Shown here: positions 34,975 to 47,500 of the stretch, one piece after another
How positions within the stretch are numbered: position 1 is the stretch's first letter
Layout of the letters: each line of letters begins with the position of its first letter
NCBI GenBank assembly: GCA_026874595.1
Contig: CM049313.1
Span: 62,809,659-62,873,658 of the forward strand
Reading direction: 5' to 3'
DNA: 64,000 bases
DNA from: Sipunculus nudus
Lineage: Eukaryota > Annelida > Sipuncula > Golfingiida > Sipunculidae
Notes under the pieces: generated by a model
What the model saw: the letters and a program-made list of their open reading frames with translations, nothing else
What the model was told of the DNA's origin: nothing
The model's database searches: none
Program-made: the position numbers and the translations under genes

Positions 34975-35399
34975 GGGACTGATATATGTGAAGCCTTAGG
35001 CGGATTCACACCGGATGCGTCCGAAAGAATTTTACGTCCGAACGAAAATTTGCTGTACGAACGAAAAAAAATCAAATCTTTTATTTTATGTTGGGGCATA
35101 CACACCTAATCCGAACGAAAAAAGTAAAACGTTCCATGTTTTGTCGTTCGCATCGGACAAGAATGGCTTCTTTAACCTTCAGCACAAAAGAGTTGAACGT
35201 TTAATTATAACCAGACTGGTTCATTTGTACGTGACCTATTTGACATATAATACTGTACAACAAAGAAATGTTTTTTCCTTGTTCAGTGTTTGAAAATTAT
35301 GTGATTAAAGTTAAAAAAAAACGGATTTTTTTAATTTCAATCAAATGTATTTGATATAAACATATTTATAATATTTTTTATCTCCAATGATTTTTTAAA

Positions 35400-35647
35400 T
35401 TCAAACTTCTTATTATATAATATGTATATTCCCGGGGGGGGGGGGTTATATTTTAAACAAAGGGGATTTCAATCGCCGCTTGGCAACTTATGTTAATATA
35501 GAATCGGGAATAAAACATTTAGACTTTTAAATCAGGTTAAGAAATAATATTTCATGGTAAATTCTAATTTAGTTATTTTCTGAAAAGGGGATCAGGGGCG
35601 GGATGATTACATCCTCCCCCCCCCCCCCCCCCATATTGACGCCCCTG
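35400..35647 (-). repeat. Dispersed G/C-run repeat ending GACGCCCCTG
   Basis: The reverse complement starts CAGGGGCGTCAATATGG and continues TGTAATCATCC. The same words occur in the same order from 42487. A short palindrome CAGGGGCG...CGCCCCTG (35593-35647) lies at one end. Confidence 0.5.
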
Positions 35648-36199
35648 AATATGTCAGCTGTATAAGCGATATGCACATAAATTAGCAACATTATACAGGA
35701 CTTGTTCATTACCCAACCCTTCCCCAGAAAAAAAAATTTTTCGCGATAAATATAGAAAAATCATGGAACAATAACTTTTTTCATGAGTCATTTTTATTAT
35801 TATAATAGTATTATTTTATTCTGTTTTGCATATAAAGAGCTGTTTCAAAGCTGTCGGCAGACTTTTCTTATCATATTGGCAGATTTGAAACTCAAATATT
35901 AATCAAGCTAAACCAGTAATTCAAACTTTTATTTAACTTGAAATGCAGGAGTTGCAATGGAATCTGTTCAAATAACAGGTTGCGCAATTATTATTAAAGG
36001 CATGTTGAAATGGGAATCTTGGTCCAATCTGGTAAAATATCTGTCACCTGTTAACTCAGGACTATAGCTGGTACATAGCAAGGCCCAATAATTTTTCATC
36101 AATAGTCAGTACACTCAGAGATAAACATTATTATCAATTATTATTGATTACAAATTTATGAGATAAACAATTTACAAAGACATATTCGACATTTTTCGG

Positions 36200-36205
36200 T
36201 ATATA

Positions 36206-36247
<42 letters not shown>
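36200..36247. repeat. (TA)n microsatellite
   Basis: TA dinucleotides with one phase break (ATTATA), inside the Harbinger-like element. Confidence 0.5.
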
Positions 36248-36251
<4 letters not shown>

Positions 36252-36446
36252 GCCATAAAGCCTATATTGAAGTGCATCCAATATTTTGCTCATATAGCTG
36301 TCCATTACGGATTTCGGAGACGAAAATTCGTCGGTCGGAAACCAAAAATATCGTTCGGATTTGGGGTATATGAAATTTCGGATGCGACAGGATTTTAGTC
36401 GGAACGACAGAAATATTCGTTCGTGTCATATTCGTGTGAAACCGCC

Positions 36447-38529
36447 TTTAATGTGATAGTCACGGACATAAAGTTCACCTCAATTAAAAAAGAATGATGT
36501 AGGAATCGGTCTGATTCGTGTCTATTTAACAGCACTTTATGCGTGTTCATATAATTCATGAATACTTAGTTTTTGTGTCATAAAGTGTATTACAGAGTTC
36601 CTAAATTTCTAAACTTGTTATAAAATTGATTATGTATCAGCTAATTATGAATATTTAAAAGACTGAATTTCAATCTTTGGAGGACCGGGGGGGGGGGGGG
36701 GGGGCTAATCTAGCTTTCAACATTCAACAAAAATCTTGGTATTTTTGTAAAGTAGATTCGATTATGAAAATAATGATGTAAAAAGAAAATTTGGAAGGCT
36801 CGGACAGTATATACAGAAAGACCGTGAAACCTAAACATAAAATGTCCTTAAAACATTGAAAATACCATGTGGATGAATAAGGAAACTCATGATAACTCAA
36901 TATTAAATGGTATCGTTTCTCAAGCTAATAGTATTAACAACTGCCAGAGTCATTCTTCCTTATCTCGCCATGTTATGGTCCAGCAGGATGTATCGCCAGG
37001 TCCGATTTTTCGCTGGCTCATGCTCGACTATTTACGTGGCAGAAGCGGATCCAGCGGGGGGGGGGGGGGTCCAGGGAGTCTTGGACCCCCCCCCCCCCCC
37101 CCCCTTTCCAAACCTGGGGACCTTTTTTTAGGGTTTTCATTAGTCCTCCTGGGTTGGACCCCCCTCCCTTTCCTAAATCCTGGATCCGCCCCTGCGTGGA
37201 TACTGGATAATGCATCTTTTGCTGATATTATGTAATTAATCATTGTTTGGGTTTTTACATGTGTTATTTCTGACTTTAGCGAACCAATTTCTGCAAGTAA
37301 AACCCTACCATTAAAGGAGCACCTGTTTGAATTAATTGCCCCGTTAATTACAATGTGTAAATGCACATTTACCTAACGTCAGGGAATTCATTACTTCTTG
37401 AAAAACTTTAAGGATGCTTCATTACACGGTGTTAAGGATTGTTCACTGCTTTATGTTTAGTTGGCACCTTGTTTGGCGCTGGTGGCAAGGCCAAGTCAAA
37501 TACACGAAGCATGAAAAATATTAATTTGAGCCCAAACATTTAGTTTCAGGGAGATCCATTCACGTGTAAGAGGCTTGCGTTTATGGAATGTTTATAGGGA
37601 AAAGAAATCAAACGAAAATGGGCCCTTTGACCCATAATGAGATTGCATGGCAAAGTCCTATCCTCAAAGACTCCTTAAATTGATTAACTTACTAAGGGAC
37701 ACGTGTATATTCATATAATGATTTTCTCAACAGAACATCAAAGGCACGTGTTTTTTTGCAGAAAACTATTTCTGTTTTGGTCAATTTGGTATGGTGAAAG
37801 TAGGTCATCATCTAAAGTTCAAGTTTTTATAGCTAATGCAGAATAGTATATTCCTTAGAAATGTCGATAGGTTTTCTTATTACAAAGATGTTCATAAGAC
37901 TAGGTTTCCTTCATTCGAATCGATTACACAGCAATCTACGAATGATACAATTTTTTCTATAGTCATTTTGGTGTAACAAGTAAGATTTATTTCTGTAAGA
38001 CTTTTGGAAATTTAATATTTAAGAGTGAGGCCGAAATAAAGATTAAAATCAAGGCTATCATAGGGCAGAGTGAGCTATAATGCTGTATGGCTCTGAAGAG
38101 ACCATCGCTGATGGTAATTTTGAGACCGTAAAATGAACAAAGAGTGTCTTCAAGTGGGGAATGGTAACGCAAAAAAATTATTAATAAAAAGTTCCTGCAA
38201 TGATTAAAAACACTGAACGATATTGATAAAAACTTTATTTGTTGAAAGGATAAATCAATTATATCGTTGATTGGTCTCTAACCTCAACTGGTTTCATTTT
38301 CATTTAATCTACCATGTATGTACGATCAAGATGTCATATATTTGTAAAATTCTACCTGACACATGCGGAAGGCTGAACACAAAGTAGCCTGGAGCGACAA
38401 AAACTGATGAGTATAATTATATAGTTCGCAGTATACCAAAACGTTATTGTTTGTAGTCTTTAGATATAGTAAGGCTTGTGACGACAATAACTTGCGTCGG
38501 TTGATGTATATTGGTTAGGGCCCCGGAAT
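36447..38529. other. Non-genic stretch
   Basis: Apart from an 18-base G run near 36687 and the G/C MITE at 37040-37194, I see nothing gene-like before the 31-bp array. Confidence 0.5.
37040..37194. mobile_element. G/C-homopolymer MITE, copy with 5-bp duplication CGTGG
   Basis: 155 bp. Termini CAGAAGCGGATCCA and TGGATCCGCCCCTG, target duplication CGTGG at 37035-37039 and 37195-37199. The centre holds a 12-base G run and a longer C run. Open frames through it (RIQDLGKGGG-type) are artefacts. CAG...CTG ends with 5-bp duplications resemble hAT5-type elements. Confidence 0.5.
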
Positions 38530-41500
38530 TAGGAAAGTATGCCAGTGAAAGTATACGAAATACGAAAGTATGTCAGTGAAATTATGCGAAATACAAAAGT
38601 ATGTCAGTGAAAGTATGCGAAATACGAACGTATGTCAGTGAAAGTATGCAAAATACAAAACGTATGGCAGTGAAAGTATATACGAAATGCGAAAGTGTGA
38701 TAGTGAAAGTGTACGAAATACGAAAGTATGTCAGTGAAAGTATACGAAATACGAACGTATGTCAGTGAAAGTATAGTAATACGAAAGTATGTTAGTGAAA
38801 GTATACGAAATACGAAAGTATGTCAGTGAAAGTATAGTAATTACGAAAGTATGTCAGTGAAAGTATACGAAATACGAACGCATGTCAGTGAAAGTATAGT
38901 AATTACGAAAGTATGTCAGTGAAAGTATACGAAATACGAAAGTGTGATAGTGAAAGTGTACGAAATACGAAAGTATGTCAATGAAAGTATACGAAATACG
39001 AACGTATGTCAGTGAAAGTATAGTAATTACGAAAGTATGTCAGTGAAAGTATACGAAATACGAAAGTATGTCAGTGAAAGTATAGTAATTACGAAAGTAT
39101 GTCAGTGAAAGTATACGAAATACGAACGCATGTCAGTTAAAGTATAGTAATTACGAAAGTATGTCAGTGAAAGTATACGAAATACGAAAGTGTGATAGTG
39201 AAAGTGTACGAAATACGAAAGTATGTCAATGAAAGTATACGAAATACGAACGTATGTTAGTGAAAGTATAGTAATTTCGAAAGTATGTCAGTGAAAGTAT
39301 ACGAAATACGAAAGTATGTCAGTGAAAGTATAGTAATTACGAAAGTATGTCAGTGAAAGTATACGAAATCCGAAAGTGTGATAGTGAAAGTGTACGAAAT
39401 ACGAAAGTATGTCAATGAAAGTATACGAAATACGAACGTATGTCACTGAAAGTATATTAATTACGAAAGTATGTCAGTGAAAGTATAGTAATTACGAAAG
39501 TATGTCAGTGAAAGTATAGTAATTACGAAAGTATGTCAGTGAAAGTATACGAAATGCGAAAGTGTGAAAGTGTACGAAATACGAAAGTATGTCAATGAAA
39601 GTATACGAAATACGAACGTATGTCAGTGAAGGTATAGTTATTACGAAAGTATGTCAGTGAAAGTATAGTAATTACGAAAGTATGTCAGTGAAAGTATATT
39701 AATTACGAAAGTATGTCAGTGAAAGAATACGAAATACGAAAGTATGTCAGTGAAAGTATAGTGATTACGAAAGTATGTCAGTGAAAGTATAGTAATTACA
39801 AAAGTATGTCAGTGAAAGTATACGAAATACGAAAGTATATCTGTAAAAGTATACGAAATACGAAAGTAAGTCAGTGAAAGTATAGTAATTACGAAAGTGT
39901 GTCAGTGAAAGTATACGAAATGCGAAAGTGTGATAGTGAAAGTGTACGAAATACGAAAGTATGTCAATGAAAGTATACGAAATACGAACGTATGTCAGTG
40001 AAAGTATAGTAATTACGAAAGTATGTCAGTGAAAGTATAGTAATTACGAAAGTATGTCAGTGAAAGTATAGTTATTACGAAAGTATGTCAGTGAAAGTAT
40101 ACGAAATGCGAACTTATATCATTGAAAGTATGCGAAATACAAACGTATGTCAGTGAAAGTATAGTAATTACGAAAGTATGTCAGTGAAAGTATACGAAAT
40201 ACGAAAGTATGTCAGTGAAAGTGTACGAAGTATGAAAGTGTGATAGTGAAAGTGTACGAAATACGAAAGTATGTCAATGAAAGTATACGAAATACGAACG
40301 TATGTCAGTGAAAGTATAGTAATTACGAAAGTATGTCAGTGAAAGTATAGTAATTACGAAAGTATGTCAGTGAAAGTATAGTTATTACGAAAGTATGTCA
40401 GTGAAAGTATACGAAATGCGAACTTATATCATTGAAAGTATGCGAAATACAAACGTATGTCAGTGAAAGTATACGAAATGCGAAAATGTGTCAGTGAAAG
40501 TGTACGAAGAATGAAAGTGAGTCAGTGAAAGTATACGAAATACGAAAGTATGTCAGTGAAAGTATACGAAATATGAAAGTATGTCAGTGAAAGTATACGA
40601 AATACGAACTTATATCATTGAAAGTATGGGAAATACAAACGTATGTCAGTGAAAGTATACGAAATACGAAAGTATGTCAACGAAAGTATACGAAATACGA
40701 ACGTATGTCAGTGAAAGTATAGTAATTACGAAAGTATGTCAGTGAAAGTATACGAAATGCGAAAGTGTGATAGTGAAAGTGTACGAAATACGAAAGTATG
40801 TCAATGAAAGTATACGAAATACGAACGTATGTCAGTGAAAGTATAGTAATTACGAAAGTATGTCAGTGAAAGTATAGTAATTACTAAAGTATGTCAGTGA
40901 AAGTATAGTAATTACGAAAGTATGTCAGTGAAAGGATAGTAATTACGAAAGTATGTCAGTGAAAGTATACGAAATACGAAAGTATGTCAGTGAAAGTGTA
41001 CGAAGTATGAAAGTGTGTCAGTGAAAGTATACGAAATACGAAAGTATGTCAGTGAAAGTATACGAAATACGAACTTATATCATTGAAAGTATGCGAAATA
41101 CAAACGTAAGTCAATGAAAGTATACGAAATGCGAACGTGTGTCAGTGGAAGTGTACGAAGTAGGAAAGTGTCAGTAAAAGTATACGAAATACGAAAGTAT
41201 GTCAGTGAAAGTATACGAAATACGAAAGTATGTCAGTGAAAGTATACGAAATACGAAAGTATGTCAGTGAAAGTATACGAAATACGAACGTATGTCAGTG
41301 AAAGTGTACGAAGTATGAAGGTGTGTCAGTGAAAGTATACGAAATACGAACGTATGTCAGTGAAAGTATAGTAATTACGAAAGTATGTCAGTGAAAGTAT
41401 ACGAAATACGAACGTATGTCAGTGAAAGTATAGTAATTACGAAAGTATATGTCAGTGAATTAAAGTATACGAAATACGAAAGTGTGATAGTGAAAGTGTA

Positions 41501-42486
41501 CGAAATACGAAAGTATGTCAATGAAAGTATACGAAATACGAACGTATGTCAGTGAAAGTATAGTAATTACGAAAGTATGTCAGTGAAAGTATACGAAATA
41601 CGAAAGTATGTCAGTGAAAGTGTAGTAATTACGAAAGTATGTCAGTGAAAGTATACGAAATGCGAAAGTGTGATAGTAAAAGTGTACGAAATACGAAAGT
41701 ATGTCAATGAAAGTATACGAAATACGAACGTATGTCAGTGAAAGTATAGTAATTACGAAAGTATGGCAGTGAAAGTATAAGAAATACGAAAGTATGTCAG
41801 TGAAAGTATACGAAATACGAACTTATATCATTGAAAGTATGCGAAATACAAACGTATGTCAGTGAAAGTATACGAAATGCGAACGTGTGTCAGTGAAAGT
41901 GTACGAAGTAGGAAAGTGTCAGTGAAAGTATACGAAATACGAAAGTATGTCAGTGAAAGTATACGAAATACGAAAGTATGTCAGTGAAAGTATACGAAAT
42001 ACGACAGTATGTCAGTGAAAGTATACGAAATACGAACGTATGTCAGTGAAAGTGTACGAAGTATGAAAGTGTGTCAGTGAAAGTATACGAAATACGAACG
42101 TATGTCAGTGAAAGTATAGTAATTACGAAAGTATGTCAGTGAAAGTATACAAAATACGAAAGTATGTCATTGAAAGTGTACGAAATACTAAAGTATGTCA
42201 GTGAAAGTATACGAAATACGAAAGTATGTCAGTGAAAGTATACGAATACGAAAGTATGTCAGTGAAAGTATACGAAATACGAAAGTATGTCAGTGAAAGT
42301 ATACGAAATACGAAAGTATGTCTGTTAAAGTATACTAGTACGAAAGTATGTCATTGAAATAACGGAATACGAAAGTATTAAAGTAAAAGTATACAAAATA
42401 CGAAAGTATGTCAGTGAATGTGTTCGAAATACTAAAGTATGTCAGTGAAAGTGTACGAAATACGAAAGTGTGTCAGTGAAAGTATA
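38530..42486. repeat. 31-bp tandem array (about 3.96 kb, roughly 125 units) with higher-order structure
   Basis: Units alternate between a CGAAATACGAAAGTATGTCA form and a GTAATTACGAAAGTATGTCA form, each followed by GTGAAAGTATA. Further variants are GAACGTATGTCAG, GTGTGATAGTGAAAGTGTA, GTCAATGAAAG and GAACTTATATCATTG. Several variants recur in a fixed order. The period (31 bp) is not a multiple of 3 and there is no open frame. Edges are degenerate on the left (38519-38600) and abrupt on the right. Confidence 0.5.
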
Positions 42487-42745
42487 AGGAGGGGCGTCAA
42501 TATAGGGGGGATATACCCCCCTTCCCCCCACTTTTTGGCAAGGGGGATGGTCAATGTAATCATCCCCCCCCCCTATTCAGAGAATAGTATATTTATATAT
42601 TGAGAATTACAAAAATTAATAAATAGAATTGTAGACTTTGGTTTCACTTGTGAGTTTATTGTGAAATATTATATCTAAACGTAGTTTTGAATCAACTTAT
42701 ATACTGGAAACATAATACCTTATTTTCTTAAAGTTATACTTAATT
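42487..42745 (+). repeat. Dispersed G/C-run repeat abutting the 31-bp array
   Basis: Begins GGAGGGGCGTCAATATAGG directly at the end of the tandem array and matches the reverse complement of 35400-35647 (TGTAATCATCCCCC, AATATTATATCTAA-like tail). Confidence 0.5.
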
Positions 42746-43112
42746 GAAATATTTTTGAAATGTGATTTTATATAAATATATATAATCTTGACCTTAGCTC
42801 AAAATTGCAAAGCACAAAACACCTTAGGCGGGTGTGTGACGTTTGTAAGTTATTAAGCGGACACGTTATGGGTGGAAAAAGATAGTACCATGCATTAGCT
42901 TGATAAATGTGCAAGAGCAAATGAAAGAGTATGTCAGCGATTATTTATTAAGGAATACAAACCAGGTCTTCTAAAAAGCATGACGCTGCCGCTAATCTGC
43001 GCTCGCGACAATCTAGTCAAGATCAAGTCGTACTCGAGTCGCCGCCGTACTTTCATTAACTAAGTTTTCGCAACCACGTTTGAACCACAGACACTTGTTA
43101 TGAAGAGTATTG

Positions 43113-43190
43113 TACAGGACCGATCCGGGATTCGAACCCATGTTGGTGGCGCACAAATCCGGCGTACCAACCGCTTCGCTGGAAAAGCAA
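43113..43190 (-). repeat. tRNA-derived SINE head or relic
   Basis: The minus strand carries an A-box-like AGCGAAGCGGTTGGTACGC and a B-box GGGTTCGAATCCC about 45 nt apart, as in tRNA-derived SINEs. The outer stems do not pair as a functional acceptor, so I do not call a working tRNA. Confidence 0.5.
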
Positions 43191-43219
43191 GCATTACTAG
43201 CGAGACAGTTCGGTCCGCT

Positions 43220-43283
43220 TTTATGTCACCCCGTAACACATCCCCTCTTAAGAGCGTTCTGTTATGTCACCCCGTAACACACT
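43220..43283 (+). repeat. 22-bp direct repeat TTATGTCACCCCGTAACACA
   Basis: Two near-identical words at about 43221-43241 and 43262-43282, separated by 20 bp. The complement (TGTTACGGGGTGACATAA) resembles a retroviral-type LTR start, but no LTR pair is seen. Confidence 0.5.
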
Positions 43284-43959
43284 ATACACACGTATGGTCT
43301 GTTTCATATTGTAATAACCTATTAGGCCTACTACTTAATTTCCCAGGCCATATTGCCCAGAGCCATCCCATCAGATGTGACACAGAAGCATTTAGAATCA
43401 GTTGTATTTCAGAACGTGTGTCCGTTTACGCCGAATACCTTGAGTTAATTTTAACAGCGGCTTCTATGCTTTAATTCAGAATTTATTGGGATATTTGTGT
43501 TAAAGGGGAAATTTAATTTAGCTTTTTTTTAGGGTTAGGGATGTAAAGAATAGGGTAAGAGTTCGGGTTATAATTACCCTTGAGTAATAAACATATTAAA
43601 CAAGGTGAACAAACCTGTGCCTTTTTATTTTATCTTCCCGGAAAATCTTACATTTTAGGAGGGGGGGGGGCATGGTTTAGGGAATATAATCACGGATATA
43701 CCGAACAGGGAAAACAACATGTTACTTTGTGTTATGTCTACTGGGAAAAGCTTAAAAAAAGGTGTCAGTCATACATCAGCTGTAGGCGGAGGGGGCAGGG
43801 GGCGTGTCCCCTTCACTTTTTAAAGGGGATGTGGTGGGCCCCACCAAGTACCTTTTGTCCCCTCATTCTTTTGAGAAATAAAACGTTTCTTTGTTTATAG
43901 CGATTACGAGATAGCTTTTTAGTTTAATTTCTCATCAGGTCTGTCCATAGTAATATTTA

Positions 43960-44580
43960 GCTTAACTGACTGTAAGTCATCTGTGCTATAGCGATGGTTC
44001 TTTGTCCGTCGACTTTCCGTCCGTCCATCCGTCTGTCCGTCCGTATGTCAGTCAAACTCGCACGTTTTGAAACAGTTGGAAACCTAAATTCGGCGTATTG
44101 TAAGATGTCCCCACAATCCCCTCTTAACCGAAAATTGGGTCACTAAGACTTTGTTTCTTCGAGATATTAAGGAAATCCTCAATATTCAATTAAAACCCCA
44201 TTGTTACACATCAACACTGCCTGATACAAAAACTACTAATCTGATTTTGATCATATTGTATAATAATATTTTCCTATATATTTCCCATGTAGATATTAAA
44301 AATTAGGTCAGTCTTGTGTAATTTCTGGAAACTATTGGCCCAAACATAATGCACTTTGTATTATTCCGGAAAGATATTTAGTCACTTCACATGAGACTTG
44401 CTGAAGCTAGAGACTTTTTGTCTGGGATATAACTTTATTTAATTAAGATTTAATTGTAAAACCAACATTTGATCTGAATTTTGCAATTACTTTAAGTTTT
44501 AAGCATAGATATAAAACCAGTACCTTGAATTCTAATTGCCTAACTATGACTATGGCACATTTTTCCCCTGTTAGTATTGT
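43960..44580 (-). repeat. Dispersed repeat with GACG tract and terminal hairpin, copy 2
   Basis: Inverted copy of 260-870. The hairpin is at 43970-43996, CCGTCCGTCC tracts at about 44005-44045, then the same unique body. Divergence is moderate with no coding frame. Confidence 0.5.
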
Positions 44581-47500
44581 TGATATAATTTTTACAGCAT
44601 GTAAACGTAAGTATTAATTCTGTTAAATTTGAAAAGAAAAGCTAAACATTATGTTATAATCTTTAATAATCTGAAATTTTAAAGCATTTGATAAAAAAAT
44701 CTGTTTTTTATTGAAATTTTTCAGAAGAATATGTCACTGTAAAGGCATTCCTGATGATAACTCCAGTTTGGATGGACATATTGATTTTAAACTCTAATTG
44801 TATATGGCCTACCTCTAACGCAAGAACTCTTTTGATTTTTGGGTCATGAGGTCAAAGCTCAAGGTCACAGGGCCCACTTATTAAGAAAGATTGTGGATGC
44901 ATTTTAAGCCAAACTTTCCATCCCAAAACCTTCCATCTTGCACATATATCTGACCTGCCAATAGGGGAAGAAGCTGATTGATTTAGGGGTCACAAGGTCA
45001 AAGGTGAAGGGAACTAGGGCCGTCGGTGCACATATTTGTTTCTTGATGATAACTCAAGTTTGGATTAACATATTGGTTTCAATCTTGCCCAATATATACG
45101 CCAATAATAATGTAAGAACCCTTTTGATTTAGGGGTCATGAGGTCAATGGTCTAGCTCGCAGGACCACTTCTTTCAAACGATTGTGGATTCAAGTTTGGG
45201 TAGACAGGTTGGCTTCAATCTGATCACATAACCCATATTTTAAAAAAAAAGCCCATAACATATCCCTATAGACAACTTCAGCTGAGCGTCGAGATCCATG
45301 GGTCCCTAGTTTAACAAAGATATTCCGCATCTGTATCGCCCATGTGCGACACCCTATTAGATCGCCTTTAACGTCAGAGCTCTGAATGATTACTCTTACA
45401 GTACAATCCTGAACTACGCTTGAAGCAGGCCCATTTCTACATGCCTGCGTAGGCCACCTATATGCTTATTTGTGACAGCTATACTCATGAGTTCCTTCGG
45501 GCTGTGCGCACTTGACGCTGGTCTGAGGAACAGATAATAAGCTTTCGAATGATATGGGGCTCAAATATAGGAATTGGAACAGTGTTCGTGGGATATATTA
45601 ATAGGCTAGTGGTGATGTTAGGGATTTATATGTCACTTAAATTAGTGGTCGGAACTGCCTCACTGGGGTCGCCCTTCAATTAATTGTGCCCATAATCATG
45701 TTTCATGGGATACTTGTCTTGAGTAGCGGAATCATACGTGGATTCAGGTGTCTTTTCTTTCCTGAAGTTACTGAGTAATTACCTGCTCCGTGAATATGAT
45801 TTAGGTTTATTCTAGATTTGGACATCCAGTTTACTTTGCTTTTATTAACTATATTCAAGTGATTCCATATTGAAGGTACAGGGGTACAGATTCTTCAGAA
45901 TTCTATGATTTGCCTCCACAATCCAAACCTCCATTCTCAATAATTCAAGCCAGATTTTGAGAAAAGGGAATCTTAATACTTTACTTCGCACATTCATTCT
46001 GGAATTAAAGGTTTTACTGGTCTAGGAATAGGACACAGGGTTCAAAGGCGGATGTCGTTAGTTCGAATCAGTCGAGGTGAGCACTCTACAGGCTCTGTGG
46101 GGAGACTCACAAACAAGTATATATGCCTTTTCAGGGTTGTTCCTCGATGTTATGACCCAGCAATTGGGATGACACACACCTAGGACCCGAAGGAGCGGTG
46201 CACCAAGCCTGGTCGATTAATGGGTTTACGAATGTAAGCCCCATTCACTATAAATACATAGTACTTAGGTACGCAAGCATTAGAAATGGAAGCGGTGACC
46301 TCCACTTGAACTCTTTTAAAATGTCTGGCGCTCATTGAATGTCACAAGTTTGTTCATCTTTTCATAGAAATTTCGGTTGTCAATTCGGTGAACACATTGT
46401 GCGTAGGCTCTTTAAGTATCAAAGTTGATAGTCTCCAAGCAAAGCTCCAACTCTTCAGTATTTCTACATCCTTCAGTATGAAGCTATAGTAGCATATTCG
46501 TCGTTATACCTCACATTCCTGTTGTGAAGGACAGAACTGCTTCTGTCCTTTGCAATGTTCTGCCAGCAAGCAGACCTACAAAACACTCCATTCTTGATAT
46601 ATTGATAATACTAAAATTTTTTTTATCAGACCCAGTCTATCTCTAGTCCAATAGAAAAAAGACTTATTTTATATGATTTTTAAATTTATATTCGATTTTT
46701 CAATATTCATAAGTTAATAGAAAAAATGGCCCAACTTTTGATTACCTGCCCACGCCCGCGAGCCTTCCCCCATCCCCCCCCCCCTTTCCCCCACACACCC
46801 ACTTGAAGATAAATAGACGCTACTGTCATCATCCATCTATACTGTATATTTTGCTGAGACATATCTCACAATAAACAGAAGTCGTAACACTAACTGAGTC
46901 GTAAAGACCCAAATCTTTATTGCATAGACTTCTAAAAATAAACCAGGTTATATGAAGGTAAAGCTTTAACATATGCTGAAAACGTTACCGTATATGTGAA
47001 ATTGTTGTGATCATAGAACACACGCATATTGTTATATAATTGTTTAAAGAACATTGTGACGCATTTGGGTAAAGTGCTCAGATGCATAAAATAAATCTGT
47101 GTATATATCAACCAGTTTTAAGTGAAAATATTCTCTTGGGACGGGTTGGGTAGTCCAAACCCTGAGGGTGCCCGGTGGCCATTTTAGGAAATGCTCACGT
47201 CACTCAACTTTTTTAATATCACAACGTACGTTGGCATTACCTGTACAATTAAATAAATACATCAGTCTTTAACACAGGTTTATAAACGAATATGTTGTAA
47301 AAGAGTTTTGCAAAGAATTATATGTGTCTCTTTGCAAATTATTCCATGCATTTCAAGCTAACATACATGGACAAACAAATGAGCAAATTCATCATTGTAC
47401 ATTTTAAGAGAATCTGGCCGAGTTGTCATAAGCCGAATTGCCATAGGCCATGTAGTCTGGAGGAGAATCGAGTTTGTAAGTCAACAATATATAATACAAA

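Larger units (their letters stand above)
34999..36446. mobile_element. Harbinger-like non-autonomous element (GGCGGATTCACAC termini)
   Basis: Termini GGCGGATTCACAC and GTGTGAAACCGCC, with TTA on the left and TTT(A) on the right, close to the 3-bp TTA/TWA duplication of PIF/Harbinger elements. Inverted similarity continues inward for about 150 bp as degenerate CCGAACGAAAA-like words. The centre has no transposase and includes later insertions (the G/C segment at about 35400-35647 and the TA repeat at 36200-36247). Confidence 0.5.

Noticed and set aside
37018-37366. Overlapping Gly/Pro-rich open frames on both strands
   Set aside because: They are translations of the G/C-run MITE and its flanks; similar frames occur at every copy.
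38530-42486. CRISPR-like array
   Set aside because: Units are contiguous with no unique spacers, and the context is eukaryotic.
43113-43190. Functional tRNA gene
   Set aside because: A and B boxes are present but the acceptor and anticodon stems do not pair properly.
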